From Chloroflexota bacterium (GTDB lineage Bacteria > Chloroflexota > Anaerolineae > Aggregatilineales > Phototrophicaceae), in NCBI GenBank assembly GCA_011523705.1, contig WTGC01000238.1, positions 1-64,000 of the forward strand: a stretch of DNA of 64,000 nucleotides. The letters run 5' to 3'. This document shows positions 8,111 to 16,293 of the stretch, piece after piece. The notes beneath the pieces were generated by a model. The model did not search any database and was not told where the DNA came from. It saw nothing but the letters and a program-made list of their open reading frames with translations. Each line of letters opens with the position of its first letter. Position 1 is the stretch's first letter. The position numbers were made by a program, and so were the translations under genes.

Positions 8111-9562
8111 CTATTCGCCCTCGGGAAAGCTGTACTCAACGGTGTAGGTCAGCGACTCTTCCGCGCCCGGCGCCACCGCGATCTCGAATTCGATGCTCGC
8201 GTTATCCACCTTCACGAAAGGGGCCGAGCTCTCGATGATCTGCCAATCGCGCCAGCGGTAGAGGCGCTCCGGCACGATGATGGTTGCCGGTTCGTCCGTT
8301 TTGCGATTGCGCAGCTTGATCTCGAATGATTCGCGCGCGACCCGCCGCGAGACGTAACTGAAGTCCGACTGTACGCGTTCGCCGGTCAAGTCAAAGGCCG
8401 CGCCCAGATCGAGCGTGACGTCTTCACCTTGCGGGCTGTGGCCGATGGCGTCCTCGCCGATGAGCAGGCTCGCCCCGTCGATATCGGTTTGATAAACGCG
8501 AGCGCGCCCGGCGGGCAGGTCGGCGCCCAAGCCGCTCTCGCCGCCGGTGCTGAATTCGAGGCGCGTCCGCACCTCTGCGCCAGTCGGACCGCGACCTTCG
8601 ATGTAGTCAATCGGCGAGTAGTAACCGCGAAATGCCGGCGAACTATCGAAGACGTAGGTGATGGTCGCCCCGATGTCGGCGCCGTTGACAAATCCGATCT
8701 GCTTCGTTTCCCGGTCCGCGATCGAGATTGGACGCGCGATTGCGTAGAGTTTGTATTCGCTCAGGTCGCGCTGTTCGACTGCTCCGCCGCCGCCCATGTC
8801 CGCGTCCGCGCTCATCGCCATCATGCGCTCTTGGGCGAACTCCTCAGCGTCCGTCTCAATCCGGCTGACTTCGCCCGCCACCAGCTTCAAAGAGGCGTTT
8901 TCGTATCCGCGCCCGCTGTGATTGCTCAGGGTCACCATGCCCTTCAGATCAAGCGCGCTCTCGTCGGCGCTAAGCGTAATGTGGTAATCGGCGGTCCAGT
9001 TCATGCCGCCGGCCAGATAGCTCAATTCCACGTTGTTTTCGCCGGCGCGTTCGTTATTCAGCAAGAGGCGCAGCTCTGGACCCGCGTTGAAATCAAGGTC
9101 GGGCGCCGGCAACTTAAGGCCGCGGATGTCATAAAGGCTGATGAATGCGATCTCGTTCGGTCCCGTTTGCAGAACCGCCTTGTCGTCGCGCAAGCTCAGC
9201 AGCTCGCCACTGAAATCTTCGCCGTCGGCGACCTTGATTTCCACCGTTTCGGCGACGTAAGGCGCAAGCAAGGCGTAGGCATCGAGTCTGTTCTGGCGGT
9301 AACTCTGCTCCACAACGGCTGTTCCCGCTGGATCGCTCAGCGATTTGAAGTTGACCGAGCTGGGATCAATGCTGGCGGCGATATCAGGCAAGGCGACACT
9401 GTTGAGGCCTTCATCCAGCGTCAAACGGCGTTGCTCGCGAATCAAAGCGGCGCCGGTGTTGTAAACGGTGAGGGAGATGTCATTCTGGCTTTCTTGCGCC
9501 GAGACCATCAGCAGACCTCCAAAAAGCGGCGCCAGCAAGAGCGTGAGTAGGCGCATAGGCAT
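8111..9562 (-). CDS. Exported DUF4139 domain protein
   Basis: The protein has 483 residues. Residues 1-22 form a signal peptide (LLTLLLAPLFGGLLMVSA). The N-terminal part carries the pattern LTVYNTGAALIREQRRL, in which a simple wing-like beta domain is followed by a long beta-rich region (ELSYLAGGMNWTADYHITL and VTLSNHSGRGYENASLKLVAG) characteristic of DUF4139. The function of this family is unknown. The GGAG ribosome binding site before the ATG at 9562 supports the start. It is 12 bp downstream of a second exported protein gene, so the two are probably co-transcribed and act together outside the membrane. Confidence 0.82.
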   Translation of the reverse strand: MPMRLLTLLLAPLFGGLLMVSAQESQNDISLTVYNTGAALIREQRRLTLDEGLNSVALPDIAASIDPSSVNFKSLSDPAGTAVVEQSYRQNRLDAYALLAPYVAETVEIKVADGEDFSGELLSLRDDKAVLQTGPNEIAFISLYDIRGLKLPAPDLDFNAGPELRLLLNNERAGENNVELSYLAGGMNWTADYHITLSADESALDLKGMVTLSNHSGRGYENASLKLVAGEVSRIETDAEEFAQERMMAMSADADMGGGGAVEQRDLSEYKLYAIARPISIADRETKQIGFVNGADIGATITYVFDSSPAFRGYYSPIDYIEGRGPTGAEVRTRLEFSTGGESGLGADLPAGRARVYQTDIDGASLLIGEDAIGHSPQGEDVTLDLGAAFDLTGERVQSDFSYVSRRVARESFEIKLRNRKTDEPATIIVPERLYRWRDWQIIESSAPFVKVDNASIEFEIAVAPGAEESLTYTVEYSFPEGE

Positions 9563-9574
9563 GGTTCAACTCCT

Positions 9575-10012
9575 TCAAATGCTGACGGCTTGCGAGTGAG
9601 AATTGACATTGATGGTGTATTCACCGGGCTCGAAGCCGCCTTCCACGCTTATCGAGTCGCGGTAGGGTTTGAGGATCATCGGGCAGACGACATCAGCCGG
9701 CACTTCGCGGTATACCTCAATGTCAATGGTATTGTCTCTTCGCGATTGACCGACGATGACTGGATACTCGCAGCCATCGGGATGCTCGCCTTCGACCTCA
9801 AGATTGATCCGCATCGGAGTGGATCCCGATACATTCACATCGACACGGAATATGTTGGTTAAGACCTTGTCGCTGTCGCTCACGTTCTGCTCCTCGAATT
9901 CACTGTCGATCCAGGTTCTCACAGTCTGTAACGCATTCTCTGGGTTGAAAGTTGCGGACAATGCCAGCGCGATCAGGGTCAAAGCAAGAAACAGTCCAGT
10001 TTTGAGCATCAT
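9575..10012 (-). CDS. Small exported beta-rich protein, function unknown
   Basis: This 145-residue protein has an N-terminal signal or anchor helix (TGLFLALTLIALALSA). A short helix follows and then an Ig-like beta domain of about 90 residues with two cysteines (GCEYPVIVG and DVVCPMILKPY) that could form a disulfide. The ending GGFEPGEYTINVNSHS resembles C-terminal strands of small extracytoplasmic beta-sandwich domains. A second ATG directly follows the first. It is upstream of the DUF4139 gene by 12 bp. I do not recognise a function. Confidence 0.7.
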   Translation of the reverse strand: MMLKTGLFLALTLIALALSATFNPENALQTVRTWIDSEFEEQNVSDSDKVLTNIFRVDVNVSGSTPMRINLEVEGEHPDGCEYPVIVGQSRRDNTIDIEVYREVPADVVCPMILKPYRDSISVEGGFEPGEYTINVNSHSQAVSI

Positions 10013-10182
10013 TCTTCCTCATCTCCCGCTGCTTAAACAAAGCCCTTGCTCGCGCATATTGAGGGCTTCTTGTTCTGCGCAAGCGCGGTTGATCCTCTGC
10101 GATTTTGCCGAGCGGATGTCGCAGTTCGCTCGGCGGCCATTCGCCTATGTTGTTCCCGCCAGGTCAGCCAAATGCGCATCGT

Positions 10183-10755
10183 TTATGTTGTCTCGACCCA
10201 CTCTTTTTCAACAATTTGCCAGACTTGAGGCCCGCTTTCGCTGTCGTCCCAGTCCGCCGGATGCGGGACGAGCGCCAGGTACAGATTTCCCGGGCAAGCG
10301 CGGGCCGGCGTCCTCAGCGTGTTCAGAAAGCGAGTCTGTCTCGCTGACGGACAGGTGGCGATAAGCAGCTTGCCCGCGGCGCCGCCGCAATTGAGGCGGT
10401 TGATGGCTTGCAGGGCGGACCGCCATTCGCGCGAAAAGTCGACTTCGATCTGCCAAAGCGCCTCGGCAATGTATAGAAAGTCCTCCGGCTTCCGTTCGGC
10501 GCTTTCGCCCGCTTCAACGCGACAGACAGCAATATCGAAGAGCAACTGATTCGTCCCGAAGTCAGCGGTGTTGCCACGCTGCGACGGCGCGAAAACGCGA
10601 ATGTTTTCCGCTGCGAATTCCCGCTGCAAATGCGCGATCAGCGCCTTGATGTACGCTCGCTCGCGGGCGCGAACCAGCGAGCTCGGCGATGTGCCCATGG
10701 TCAAGGCTTTGACCGCCTCGTTGAAGCTGGAGTCAATCAGACGCGCGATGTCCAT
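10183..10755 (-). CDS. Uncharacterised protein, possibly PD-(D/E)XK-like
   Basis: This 190-residue soluble protein has an N-terminal helical part (ARERAYIKALIAHLQREF), then FDIAVCR and, after a helix, WQIEVDFSREWRSALQAINRLN. The order Asp...Glu-x-Asp followed by a helix resembles a restriction-endonuclease-type core in which Lys is replaced by Asp. This is a weak structural impression only. The gene diverges from the GIY-YIG-like array at 10906 and could share its regulatory region. Two cysteines (C-G-G, ATCPSARQ) and a proline-rich C-terminal part are otherwise unremarkable. Confidence 0.6.
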   Translation of the reverse strand: MDIARLIDSSFNEAVKALTMGTSPSSLVRARERAYIKALIAHLQREFAAENIRVFAPSQRGNTADFGTNQLLFDIAVCRVEAGESAERKPEDFLYIAEALWQIEVDFSREWRSALQAINRLNCGGAAGKLLIATCPSARQTRFLNTLRTPARACPGNLYLALVPHPADWDDSESGPQVWQIVEKEWVETT

Positions 10756-10840
10756 ACGCTCATTATACTATTCTCGATTCGACATCGTCTTGGCGCGGCC
10801 TTTCAAAGGTCTGTGACGGGGGCAAGACAAGACAGATTCG

Positions 10841-10849
10841 TGTTAGACT
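10841..10849 (+). promoter_or_regulatory. Candidate extended -10 element
   Basis: TGTTAGACT matches the extended -10 form TGnTAnnnT, 57 bp before the GTG start at 10906. No good -35 is seen at the usual distance. Similar TGTTA words precede genes at 11715, 30032 and 41225. Confidence 0.35.
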
Positions 10850-10905
10850 GGAAATGGCGCCTGCTGTCCAGGCTCTGGACGAAGGCATAGTTGAGGAAGA
10901 TCGAC

Positions 10906-11613
10906 GTGCGCAGTTTACCGCCTAGAGACTATGAATTGCTGCCGCTGCTCGATTCGCCCGCCGGTTATATCTGTGTGATACGGGACATCGACAGCGATCG
11001 CTATCGCATCGACAGGACCGCTCATCCGGCCGCGTTTATCAGCGCGATTATGGACGATGACACGCGCAGGTTCGGCATTGAGATCGTCTCCATTCTCGAA
11101 ACGGAAGACTTGCGCGCCAGCGAGACGGAATTGCATGAGCGGCATCATGCGCGCTTGAGCGCCGAATGGCACGCGCTGGATGACTACCAATTGTTGGAGT
11201 TGCGTCAATCCATTCTTCAGATCGACGCTCACAGGAGTTGGTATCTGGCGCGCCGGCAAGCGCAAGAGCCACGCTTCGACGATACCGGGGACCACGCAGG
11301 TGACGATATAGGTGCCGAGACACGCTATGGGAAGCTCATGACATCGAAACGCGCGCTGGAGCGGCAAGGTCGACAGCCGCATCCGCCTCGTTCCAGGTCC
11401 TATGGCGCCACGTCGCCGGCGCCAGAAATCCCCCGGGCGAGCAGGCCCGCGCAACCAGAAGGTCTGGGGCAATACTTGCTCGAACGTTTTCTTACACTGT
11501 TCATGAACCATCCATTCAAAGTGATTTACGGGCTGGCGCTGCTGCTCGTTCTGGCGCTCGTGCTAAGCATGATATATCGCTATCACGTGACGCAGAATGT
11601 CGCCTGGCGCTGA
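10906..11613 (+). CDS. GIY-YIG-like domain protein with C-terminal membrane anchor (paralogue 1)
   Basis: The 235-residue protein has an N-terminal domain (about 19-105) resembling the T5orf172/MUG113 branch of the GIY-YIG nucleases: AGYICVIRD, then YRIDRTAHP, then ILETEDLRASETELHERHH. The two Tyr positions, an Arg and the helix Glu are kept. A low-complexity linker follows, and one membrane helix at about 205-225 (IYGLALLLVLALVLSMIY). I start at GTG 10906 because a GAGGA site sits 8 bp upstream and the start then aligns with paralogues 3 and 4 (MRSLPPRDYE against MNSLPPKEYA). An upstream in-frame TTG at 10891 is less likely. Whether it still cuts DNA is unknown. Confidence 0.75.
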   Translation: MRSLPPRDYELLPLLDSPAGYICVIRDIDSDRYRIDRTAHPAAFISAIMDDDTRRFGIEIVSILETEDLRASETELHERHHARLSAEWHALDDYQLLELRQSILQIDAHRSWYLARRQAQEPRFDDTGDHAGDDIGAETRYGKLMTSKRALERQGRQPHPPRSRSYGATSPAPEIPRASRPAQPEGLGQYLLERFLTLFMNHPFKVIYGLALLLVLALVLSMIYRYHVTQNVAWR

Positions 11614-11671
11614 CGTGCGGAGCATTGAGGCAGGCACGCAGGCGCAACGGCGGATTAGCCTGGTCATTCTA

Positions 11672-11680
11672 TGTTAAAAT
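11672..11680 (+). promoter_or_regulatory. Candidate extended -10 element before the SH3-repeat gene
   Basis: TGTTAAAAT fits an extended -10 and lies 35 bp before the TTG start at 11715. A GGAGG ribosome binding site at 11705-11709, five bases before the start, fixes the start codon. Confidence 0.45.
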
Positions 11681-11714
11681 CTGCCTAAGAGATTGATAGG
11701 CGGCGGAGGAGGAC

Positions 11715-14576
11715 TTGCAGTACGGTCCCGGTGTACGGCAGATCGTGGCGGAGCGGGCCACGCGCTTGCCTTGGCTGGCGCCGCCCGCCGGCTACATCGT
11801 CCTCATTCAGGATGTCGCTTACGGCAACCGCTACAAGATCGCGCGCCATCAGCAGTTGGATCAACATCAAATCAAGCGCGGCGCTGATTTCCCCTTCGAG
11901 ACGCGCGTGGCTATGATCCTGGAAGCGGAAAACGCGGAACAGGCCGAACGCGATCTGCAAGATGAACTCGCGGCGGGGACGAGACTCGGCGATTGGTTCG
12001 ATCTCGCTCGGTTTCCGAATACGCAGCCCGCGCCAAGGGCGGACCCGGCGCCAGCCATCCCGCAGGAGTCAATCTCCTTGCGCGACCTGGTTGAGAATGA
12101 TGAAGGCGCTGATTCGCTTTTGCAGGAGGCCGACATTGTTGCCACTAAGGGGCATGTGTCCGCTCCCCGAAGGCGCGCCCGCCCGCAACCGAGCCGCGCC
12201 CGGCGCCGCCGACCACGAGCCGCGCGTTGGGCTTTTGCTCTCGGTTTGCTCGTGTTTGTTGGCGTTTTCGCCGCCGAGCATGGCGGCAATATCGGGCGCG
12301 CAATTGAGTCGATTCTGGCGGAAGGTCTGAAGCAGTCGACCGCAATAGAAGGCGAAAATGAAGTCTTTTACACCAGGACCCGTTCGCAGGTGCGGTCCTG
12401 CGCCGAGGTACGCTGTCAATTGGTTGTGTTTCTCAGACCGGGGAGCAAGATCACGGCGCGCCGCTATGTGACCGGTCAGCGTGTCAACGGCAGCGCTCGC
12501 TGGATCGCGTTTATATACAAGGGCAATTTGCGCTATATTCACGACAGTTTGCTGTCACGGACCGCGCCCGTTGTCGAGCCGACGCCGGCGCCAACTGACA
12601 CGAGAAACACCAGCGCAGGTTCCGCCTCGCCGACGCCCAAGATTGCAGGCAGAGATGAAGTCTTCTTCGCCAAGACCCGATCTCGCGTGCGCTCCTGCGC
12701 CAACATGAGTTGTAGCACCGTTGGATTTCTCAACTCTGGAAGCAAAATCACGGCGCGCCGTTATGTGTCCGGCCAGCGGGTCAATGGCAGCGCTCGCTGG
12801 ATAGCCTTTTTGCACGTGGGCGAATTGCGTTACATTCACGACAGCGCGCTGGCGCGAACTCGGCCCCCGGTAGATTCGACAGCAACCAACAGAAATTCTG
12901 CATCACCGACGCCCAGGATTACGGGCAGAGATGAAGTCTTCTACACCAACACGCTATCTCGAGTGCGCTACTGCACCAACATGAGCTGCCGCACGGATGC
13001 GTTTCTTGGCTCCGGATCCAAAATCACGGCGCGCCGCTATGTATCCGGCCAGCAGGTCAATGGCAGCGATCGCTGGATCGCGTTTACGCATAAGGGCAAA
13101 TTACGCTACATTCATGACAGTGAACTCTCGCGGACCTGGCCCCTGGTCGAGCCGACGGCGCAACCTTCGCCGACGGCACAGCCGACGCGCATCAAAGCGA
13201 CTGCCGTGGGGCAGGGTGAAGTATTCTATGTCAGGTCAATTGCAAATGCCCGTCGCTGCGCCCGTCTCTCATGTGAGGTACTGGATGTTTTGCTTCCGGG
13301 GACAAAAATTACGGCGCTTAGGTTCTCGCAGGGACAGGATATCGACGGCAACGACCTTTGGATTCGCTTCAGCCATAATCGGCGGCATCTCAGCATTCAC
13401 AGTGGCGAGCTCTCGCGGACTGCGCCGACTGCACAGCCGACCGCCGAGGGCAAGGGCGAGGTCTTCTATGTTAAGGAGCGGGCGAGCGCACGTGCTTGCG
13501 CGCAAACTTCGTGTGAAGTTTGGGACTTATTGCCAGCGGGCGCCGAGATAAGGGCGATACGATTTGTGCAAGGCGAGTCGATCGACGGCAACGACTTATG
13601 GATTCGATTTAGCCATTATGGGCGGCATCTCAGCATGCATAGTAGCGAGCTATCCCGGACGGATCCGAAAGCCGCGGCATTGCCCACGGCGGAACCGCCG
13701 GATGCAACCAACGCCGCTGCAAGCGCCGACGCGGTATACGTATTGAAGATTCGCGCGCGAGCCCGGACCTGCCCGCGTCTAGATTGTGAGGTCGCAGCAA
13801 CCTTGCCGAAAGGAACGCAGATTGCGGCGAAGGGATACGTCTCGGGACAGTCCGCCGAGCGCGACGAGGGCTGGGTGTCGTTCGACTACAATGGGCGCAA
13901 CGCTTTTATCCGCCGCAGTCTGCTAACCATACAACAACCAATTCATGAGCCGAACTCGACGCCATCGACGACGACCGGCGTAGCACGGCGCAGCCGGTCC
14001 AGCACGGCAGATTTGTCGCCGCTATTTGTCAATGAAAGCGCGACAGTCTACAAATGTGTAAACACACGTTGCCAGGCGATTGATGTATTGGAGCGCGGCG
14101 CGAAGATTTATCCGTCGGGCGAATGGTACGGACAACGGATCAATGACAGCACTGTGTGGATCAGATTTCGGCATGAAGACCACACGGTCTACATTCATAG
14201 CAGTTACGTGACGGAGCGCGAGCCCGTCTTCGAACCGGCCGCGGATTCGACGCCGACCGAAACCGCTACAACTGCCCTAACTGAACCGCCGCCGACAGCC
14301 ACACCTACGGCGACCGATCCGCCAGCGCCCATTTCCACAGCGACCGACGCATTTGCCAAATATGTGGTGGAGACGGCGGGAAGCGCGAACGCCCACATTC
14401 GCTCTTGTCCACGGACGAACTGCGAAATCGTCGCGAAGTATGCGCCAGGCACAGAAGTCGAGGTCATCGGCGAGGTCGTGGGCGAGGCGGTATACGGGAC
14501 CGACACTTGGTATGAAATCAAGTTTGAAGCTGGAAGCGCTTATATTCACAGCGAGCTGGCGGCGAAGGCGAGCTGA
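11715..14576 (+). CDS. Transmembrane protein with GIY-YIG-like domain and eight extracytoplasmic SH3-like repeats (paralogue 2)
   Basis: The protein has 953 residues. A GIY-YIG-like domain (about 25-100: AGYIVLIQD, RYKIARHQ, AEQAERDLQDEL, GDWFDL) is followed by a strongly basic linker (152-171) and one membrane helix (about 172-188). By the positive-inside rule the nuclease-like domain is cytoplasmic and the rest outside. From about 213 there are eight bacterial SH3-like repeats of 75-95 residues, each with a C-x4-C pair (for example CAEVRC, CANMSC, CARLSC, CPRTNC). Threonine/proline linkers such as PTATPTATDPP separate several of them. Repeats 1-3 are very similar even as DNA (ATCACGGCGCGCCG at about 12450, 12746 and 13023). 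The start is TTG with a good ribosome binding site. Its role is unknown; a membrane sensor or surface-attached protein is inferred. Confidence 0.78.
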   Translation: MQYGPGVRQIVAERATRLPWLAPPAGYIVLIQDVAYGNRYKIARHQQLDQHQIKRGADFPFETRVAMILEAENAEQAERDLQDELAAGTRLGDWFDLARFPNTQPAPRADPAPAIPQESISLRDLVENDEGADSLLQEADIVATKGHVSAPRRRARPQPSRARRRRPRAARWAFALGLLVFVGVFAAEHGGNIGRAIESILAEGLKQSTAIEGENEVFYTRTRSQVRSCAEVRCQLVVFLRPGSKITARRYVTGQRVNGSARWIAFIYKGNLRYIHDSLLSRTAPVVEPTPAPTDTRNTSAGSASPTPKIAGRDEVFFAKTRSRVRSCANMSCSTVGFLNSGSKITARRYVSGQRVNGSARWIAFLHVGELRYIHDSALARTRPPVDSTATNRNSASPTPRITGRDEVFYTNTLSRVRYCTNMSCRTDAFLGSGSKITARRYVSGQQVNGSDRWIAFTHKGKLRYIHDSELSRTWPLVEPTAQPSPTAQPTRIKATAVGQGEVFYVRSIANARRCARLSCEVLDVLLPGTKITALRFSQGQDIDGNDLWIRFSHNRRHLSIHSGELSRTAPTAQPTAEGKGEVFYVKERASARACAQTSCEVWDLLPAGAEIRAIRFVQGESIDGNDLWIRFSHYGRHLSMHSSELSRTDPKAAALPTAEPPDATNAAASADAVYVLKIRARARTCPRLDCEVAATLPKGTQIAAKGYVSGQSAERDEGWVSFDYNGRNAFIRRSLLTIQQPIHEPNSTPSTTTGVARRSRSSTADLSPLFVNESATVYKCVNTRCQAIDVLERGAKIYPSGEWYGQRINDSTVWIRFRHEDHTVYIHSSYVTEREPVFEPAADSTPTETATTALTEPPPTATPTATDPPAPISTATDAFAKYVVETAGSANAHIRSCPRTNCEIVAKYAPGTEVEVIGEVVGEAVYGTDTWYEIKFEAGSAYIHSELAAKAS

Positions 14577-14601
14577 TCGACGCGCCTGCATTCATGCTAG
14601 C

Positions 14602-14628
14602 GTGTTGCGGTACATTTCGCGCTATAAT
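14602..14628 (+). promoter_or_regulatory. Conserved promoter-like block upstream of paralogue 3
   Basis: A perfect TATAAT lies at 14623-14628, 47 bp before the TTG start. The 27 bases ending there match 15494-15520 upstream of paralogue 4 at 25 positions, including GTGTTGCGGTACAT. The conservation suggests a shared promoter or operator copied with the gene. No classical -35 stands at 17 bp. Confidence 0.55.
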
Positions 14629-14675
14629 CGGCGTATGGACTGTGATGGCTGCTTTTCGTTTGACGGTGAACCCAC

Positions 14676-15329
14676 TTGAATAGCCTGCCGCCGAAAGAAT
14701 ACGCCTCGCTGCCGAAGCTGAACGCGCCGGCCGGCTATATCTGTGTGCTGCGCGATATCGACCGCGATGTCTACCGGATCGAAAGCACGGATCACCCCGC
14801 GAGCTACGTGAACACTCTCCTCGCCGAATTGACGGGAACGTATGGCATTGAGCTGCTTTCGATTCTCGAAACGGACGATACCGCCGCGAGCGAAACGCTT
14901 CTCTATGAGCGTCATCATGCAGCGCTGAACGATACATGGCTGGATCTCGATGCCTACCAATTGAGAGCGCTGCGCCAGTCAGAATTGCGAATTCTTGACT
15001 ATAGCAGCCATTACATTGGCAGACGGCAAACCTTGCCATCGGACACCGCCAAGCGGTCCGGCAGCATGGCGAGGCCGGCTGAAAGAGGCGCGGCCGGGCA
15101 ATCGCATGGTAAAGACCGTGACGCGCCGCCGCCAGTCTCGCAATTTTATCGCTACGGCGGGCGTAGGCGGAGACAGGTTAAGGCGCCTGAAGCGGACTCC
15201 TGGCGACAATCGCTCTCGGACAAGATCGACGACTTCTTGCACAACCATCCCGTTCTGATCATTGCTATTACGCTGCTTTTGATGCTGCTATTTGTGAGTC
15301 ACTTTTGGGGACGCCATTATCCCTACTGA
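14676..15329 (+). CDS. GIY-YIG-like domain protein with C-terminal membrane anchor (paralogue 3)
   Basis: The 217-residue protein has an N-terminal GIY-YIG-like domain (AGYICVLRDIDRDVYRIEST, then ETDDTAASETLLYERHH) very close to that of paralogue 4. A charged and proline-rich linker follows, then one membrane helix near the C-terminus (VLIIAITLLLMLLFVSHFW). The start is TTG, with GGTGA seven bases upstream; paralogue 4 has ATG at the same place. It has its own TATAAT box, so it need not depend on the SH3-repeat gene upstream. The arginine of paralogue 1 (YRIDRT) is replaced here (YRIEST), which could weaken catalysis. Confidence 0.74.
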   Translation: MNSLPPKEYASLPKLNAPAGYICVLRDIDRDVYRIESTDHPASYVNTLLAELTGTYGIELLSILETDDTAASETLLYERHHAALNDTWLDLDAYQLRALRQSELRILDYSSHYIGRRQTLPSDTAKRSGSMARPAERGAAGQSHGKDRDAPPPVSQFYRYGGRRRRQVKAPEADSWRQSLSDKIDDFLHNHPVLIIAITLLLMLLFVSHFWGRHYPY

Positions 15330-15370
15330 GCTGGGAAGTCTCAGTGGCGGGCGGATGGTCGCGGCTTTCA

Positions 15371-15410
15371 AAGATCGAGCGTCAGGCTGATCGGGCAGTG
15401 GGAGCTGCTA
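15371..15410 (-). pseudogene. Relic of the xthA 3-prime end
   Basis: Read on the minus strand this stretch encodes SHCPISLTLDL and a stop, matching the exonuclease III C-terminus SDHCPISLTLDLS of the intact gene at 16288. It lies just downstream of paralogue 3, in the same position that the intact xthA end occupies downstream of paralogue 4. It is best explained as the tail carried along when the GIY-YIG gene unit was duplicated. The rest of the 238-bp gap holds only the paralogue 4 promoter block. Confidence 0.75.
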
Positions 15411-15493
15411 ATAGACGCGACGCACGCCTAGCTGCGGTTTCCCTCAACGATGCGCCGAATGATTAAGGGGGTTGCGTATACAATCATCTTGGA

Positions 15494-15520
15494 GTGTTGC
15501 GGTACATATGGCGCTATAAT
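15494..15520 (+). promoter_or_regulatory. Conserved promoter-like block upstream of paralogue 4
   Basis: TATAAT at 15515-15520 lies 47 bp before the ATG, with the same preceding GTGTTGCGGTACAT as the block at 14602. The identical spacing to the start codon supports a real promoter. Confidence 0.55.
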
Positions 15521-15567
15521 TCCCTTGTGTACTGTGTTGGATTCATAAAACTCGCAGGTGAATCAGT

Positions 15568-16293
15568 ATGAATAGCCTGCAGCCGAAAGAATATGCCTCG
15601 CTGCCGAAGCTTGTCGCGCCGGCTGGATATATCTGTGTGCTGCGCGACATCGACCGCGATGTCTACCGGATTGACGGAACGGACCATCCGACGACATATA
15701 TAGACGCGCTGCTCGCCGATAAAACGGGAAGCTACGGCATCGAGTTGATCTCCATTCTAAAAGCCGACGACCTCGTGGCGAGCGAGTCCCAGCTATACGA
15801 CGCGCATCATGCGCGCTTGAGTGATGAATGGCTGGACCTGGATGATCATCAACTGGCTGAATTGCGCCGGTCGGACTTGAAGATTTACGCCCACCGCAGC
15901 TTGTATCTGAGGCCGCGATGTGAATCGACGGCCAAAATTGCAGCGAGCGAGCGGAGCGCCACGCGCGACAGTCGCTCCGCGTCCTCGATTTCGCGCCGAT
16001 CGGCTGGGCGGGCCAGGCCGCGCATTTCGCGCTCTTCGCCCGCATATCGAACGGTTCAAGCGGACACGCGGCAGAGTCGCGTCCGCCTGGACGACATCGA
16101 CGATCTCTACGCTCTGCTGCGGTATATGGGCGAGAGGCTGCAGCCTCTTCGCGAAATTACATACCGCTTGAAAGAGCTTGTGCTTGACTACATGCTCTTG
16201 TGGCTGTTTGTAGCCTTTGTGCTTGCGTTTGTGCTTTTGGCGTTTATGCTCAAATATGGCGCCCAAATTAGCTTGCGGTTTGGTGGATTATGA
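15568..16293 (+). CDS. GIY-YIG-like domain protein with C-terminal membrane anchor (paralogue 4)
   Basis: The 241-residue protein has the same plan as paralogues 1 and 3. The GIY-YIG-like domain (about 19-110) contains AGYICVLRDIDRDVYRIDGT and LVASESQLYDAHH. A basic linker rich in Arg and Ser (about 118-172) follows, then a long hydrophobic helix (LLWLFVAFVLAFVLLAFML). The ATG at 15568 has AGGTGA upstream. Its end overlaps the convergent xthA end by six bases. The positively charged linker next to the membrane suggests nucleic acid or lipid contact, which is inference. Confidence 0.74.
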   Translation: MNSLQPKEYASLPKLVAPAGYICVLRDIDRDVYRIDGTDHPTTYIDALLADKTGSYGIELISILKADDLVASESQLYDAHHARLSDEWLDLDDHQLAELRRSDLKIYAHRSLYLRPRCESTAKIAASERSATRDSRSASSISRRSAGRARPRISRSSPAYRTVQADTRQSRVRLDDIDDLYALLRYMGERLQPLREITYRLKELVLDYMLLWLFVAFVLAFVLLAFMLKYGAQISLRFGGL

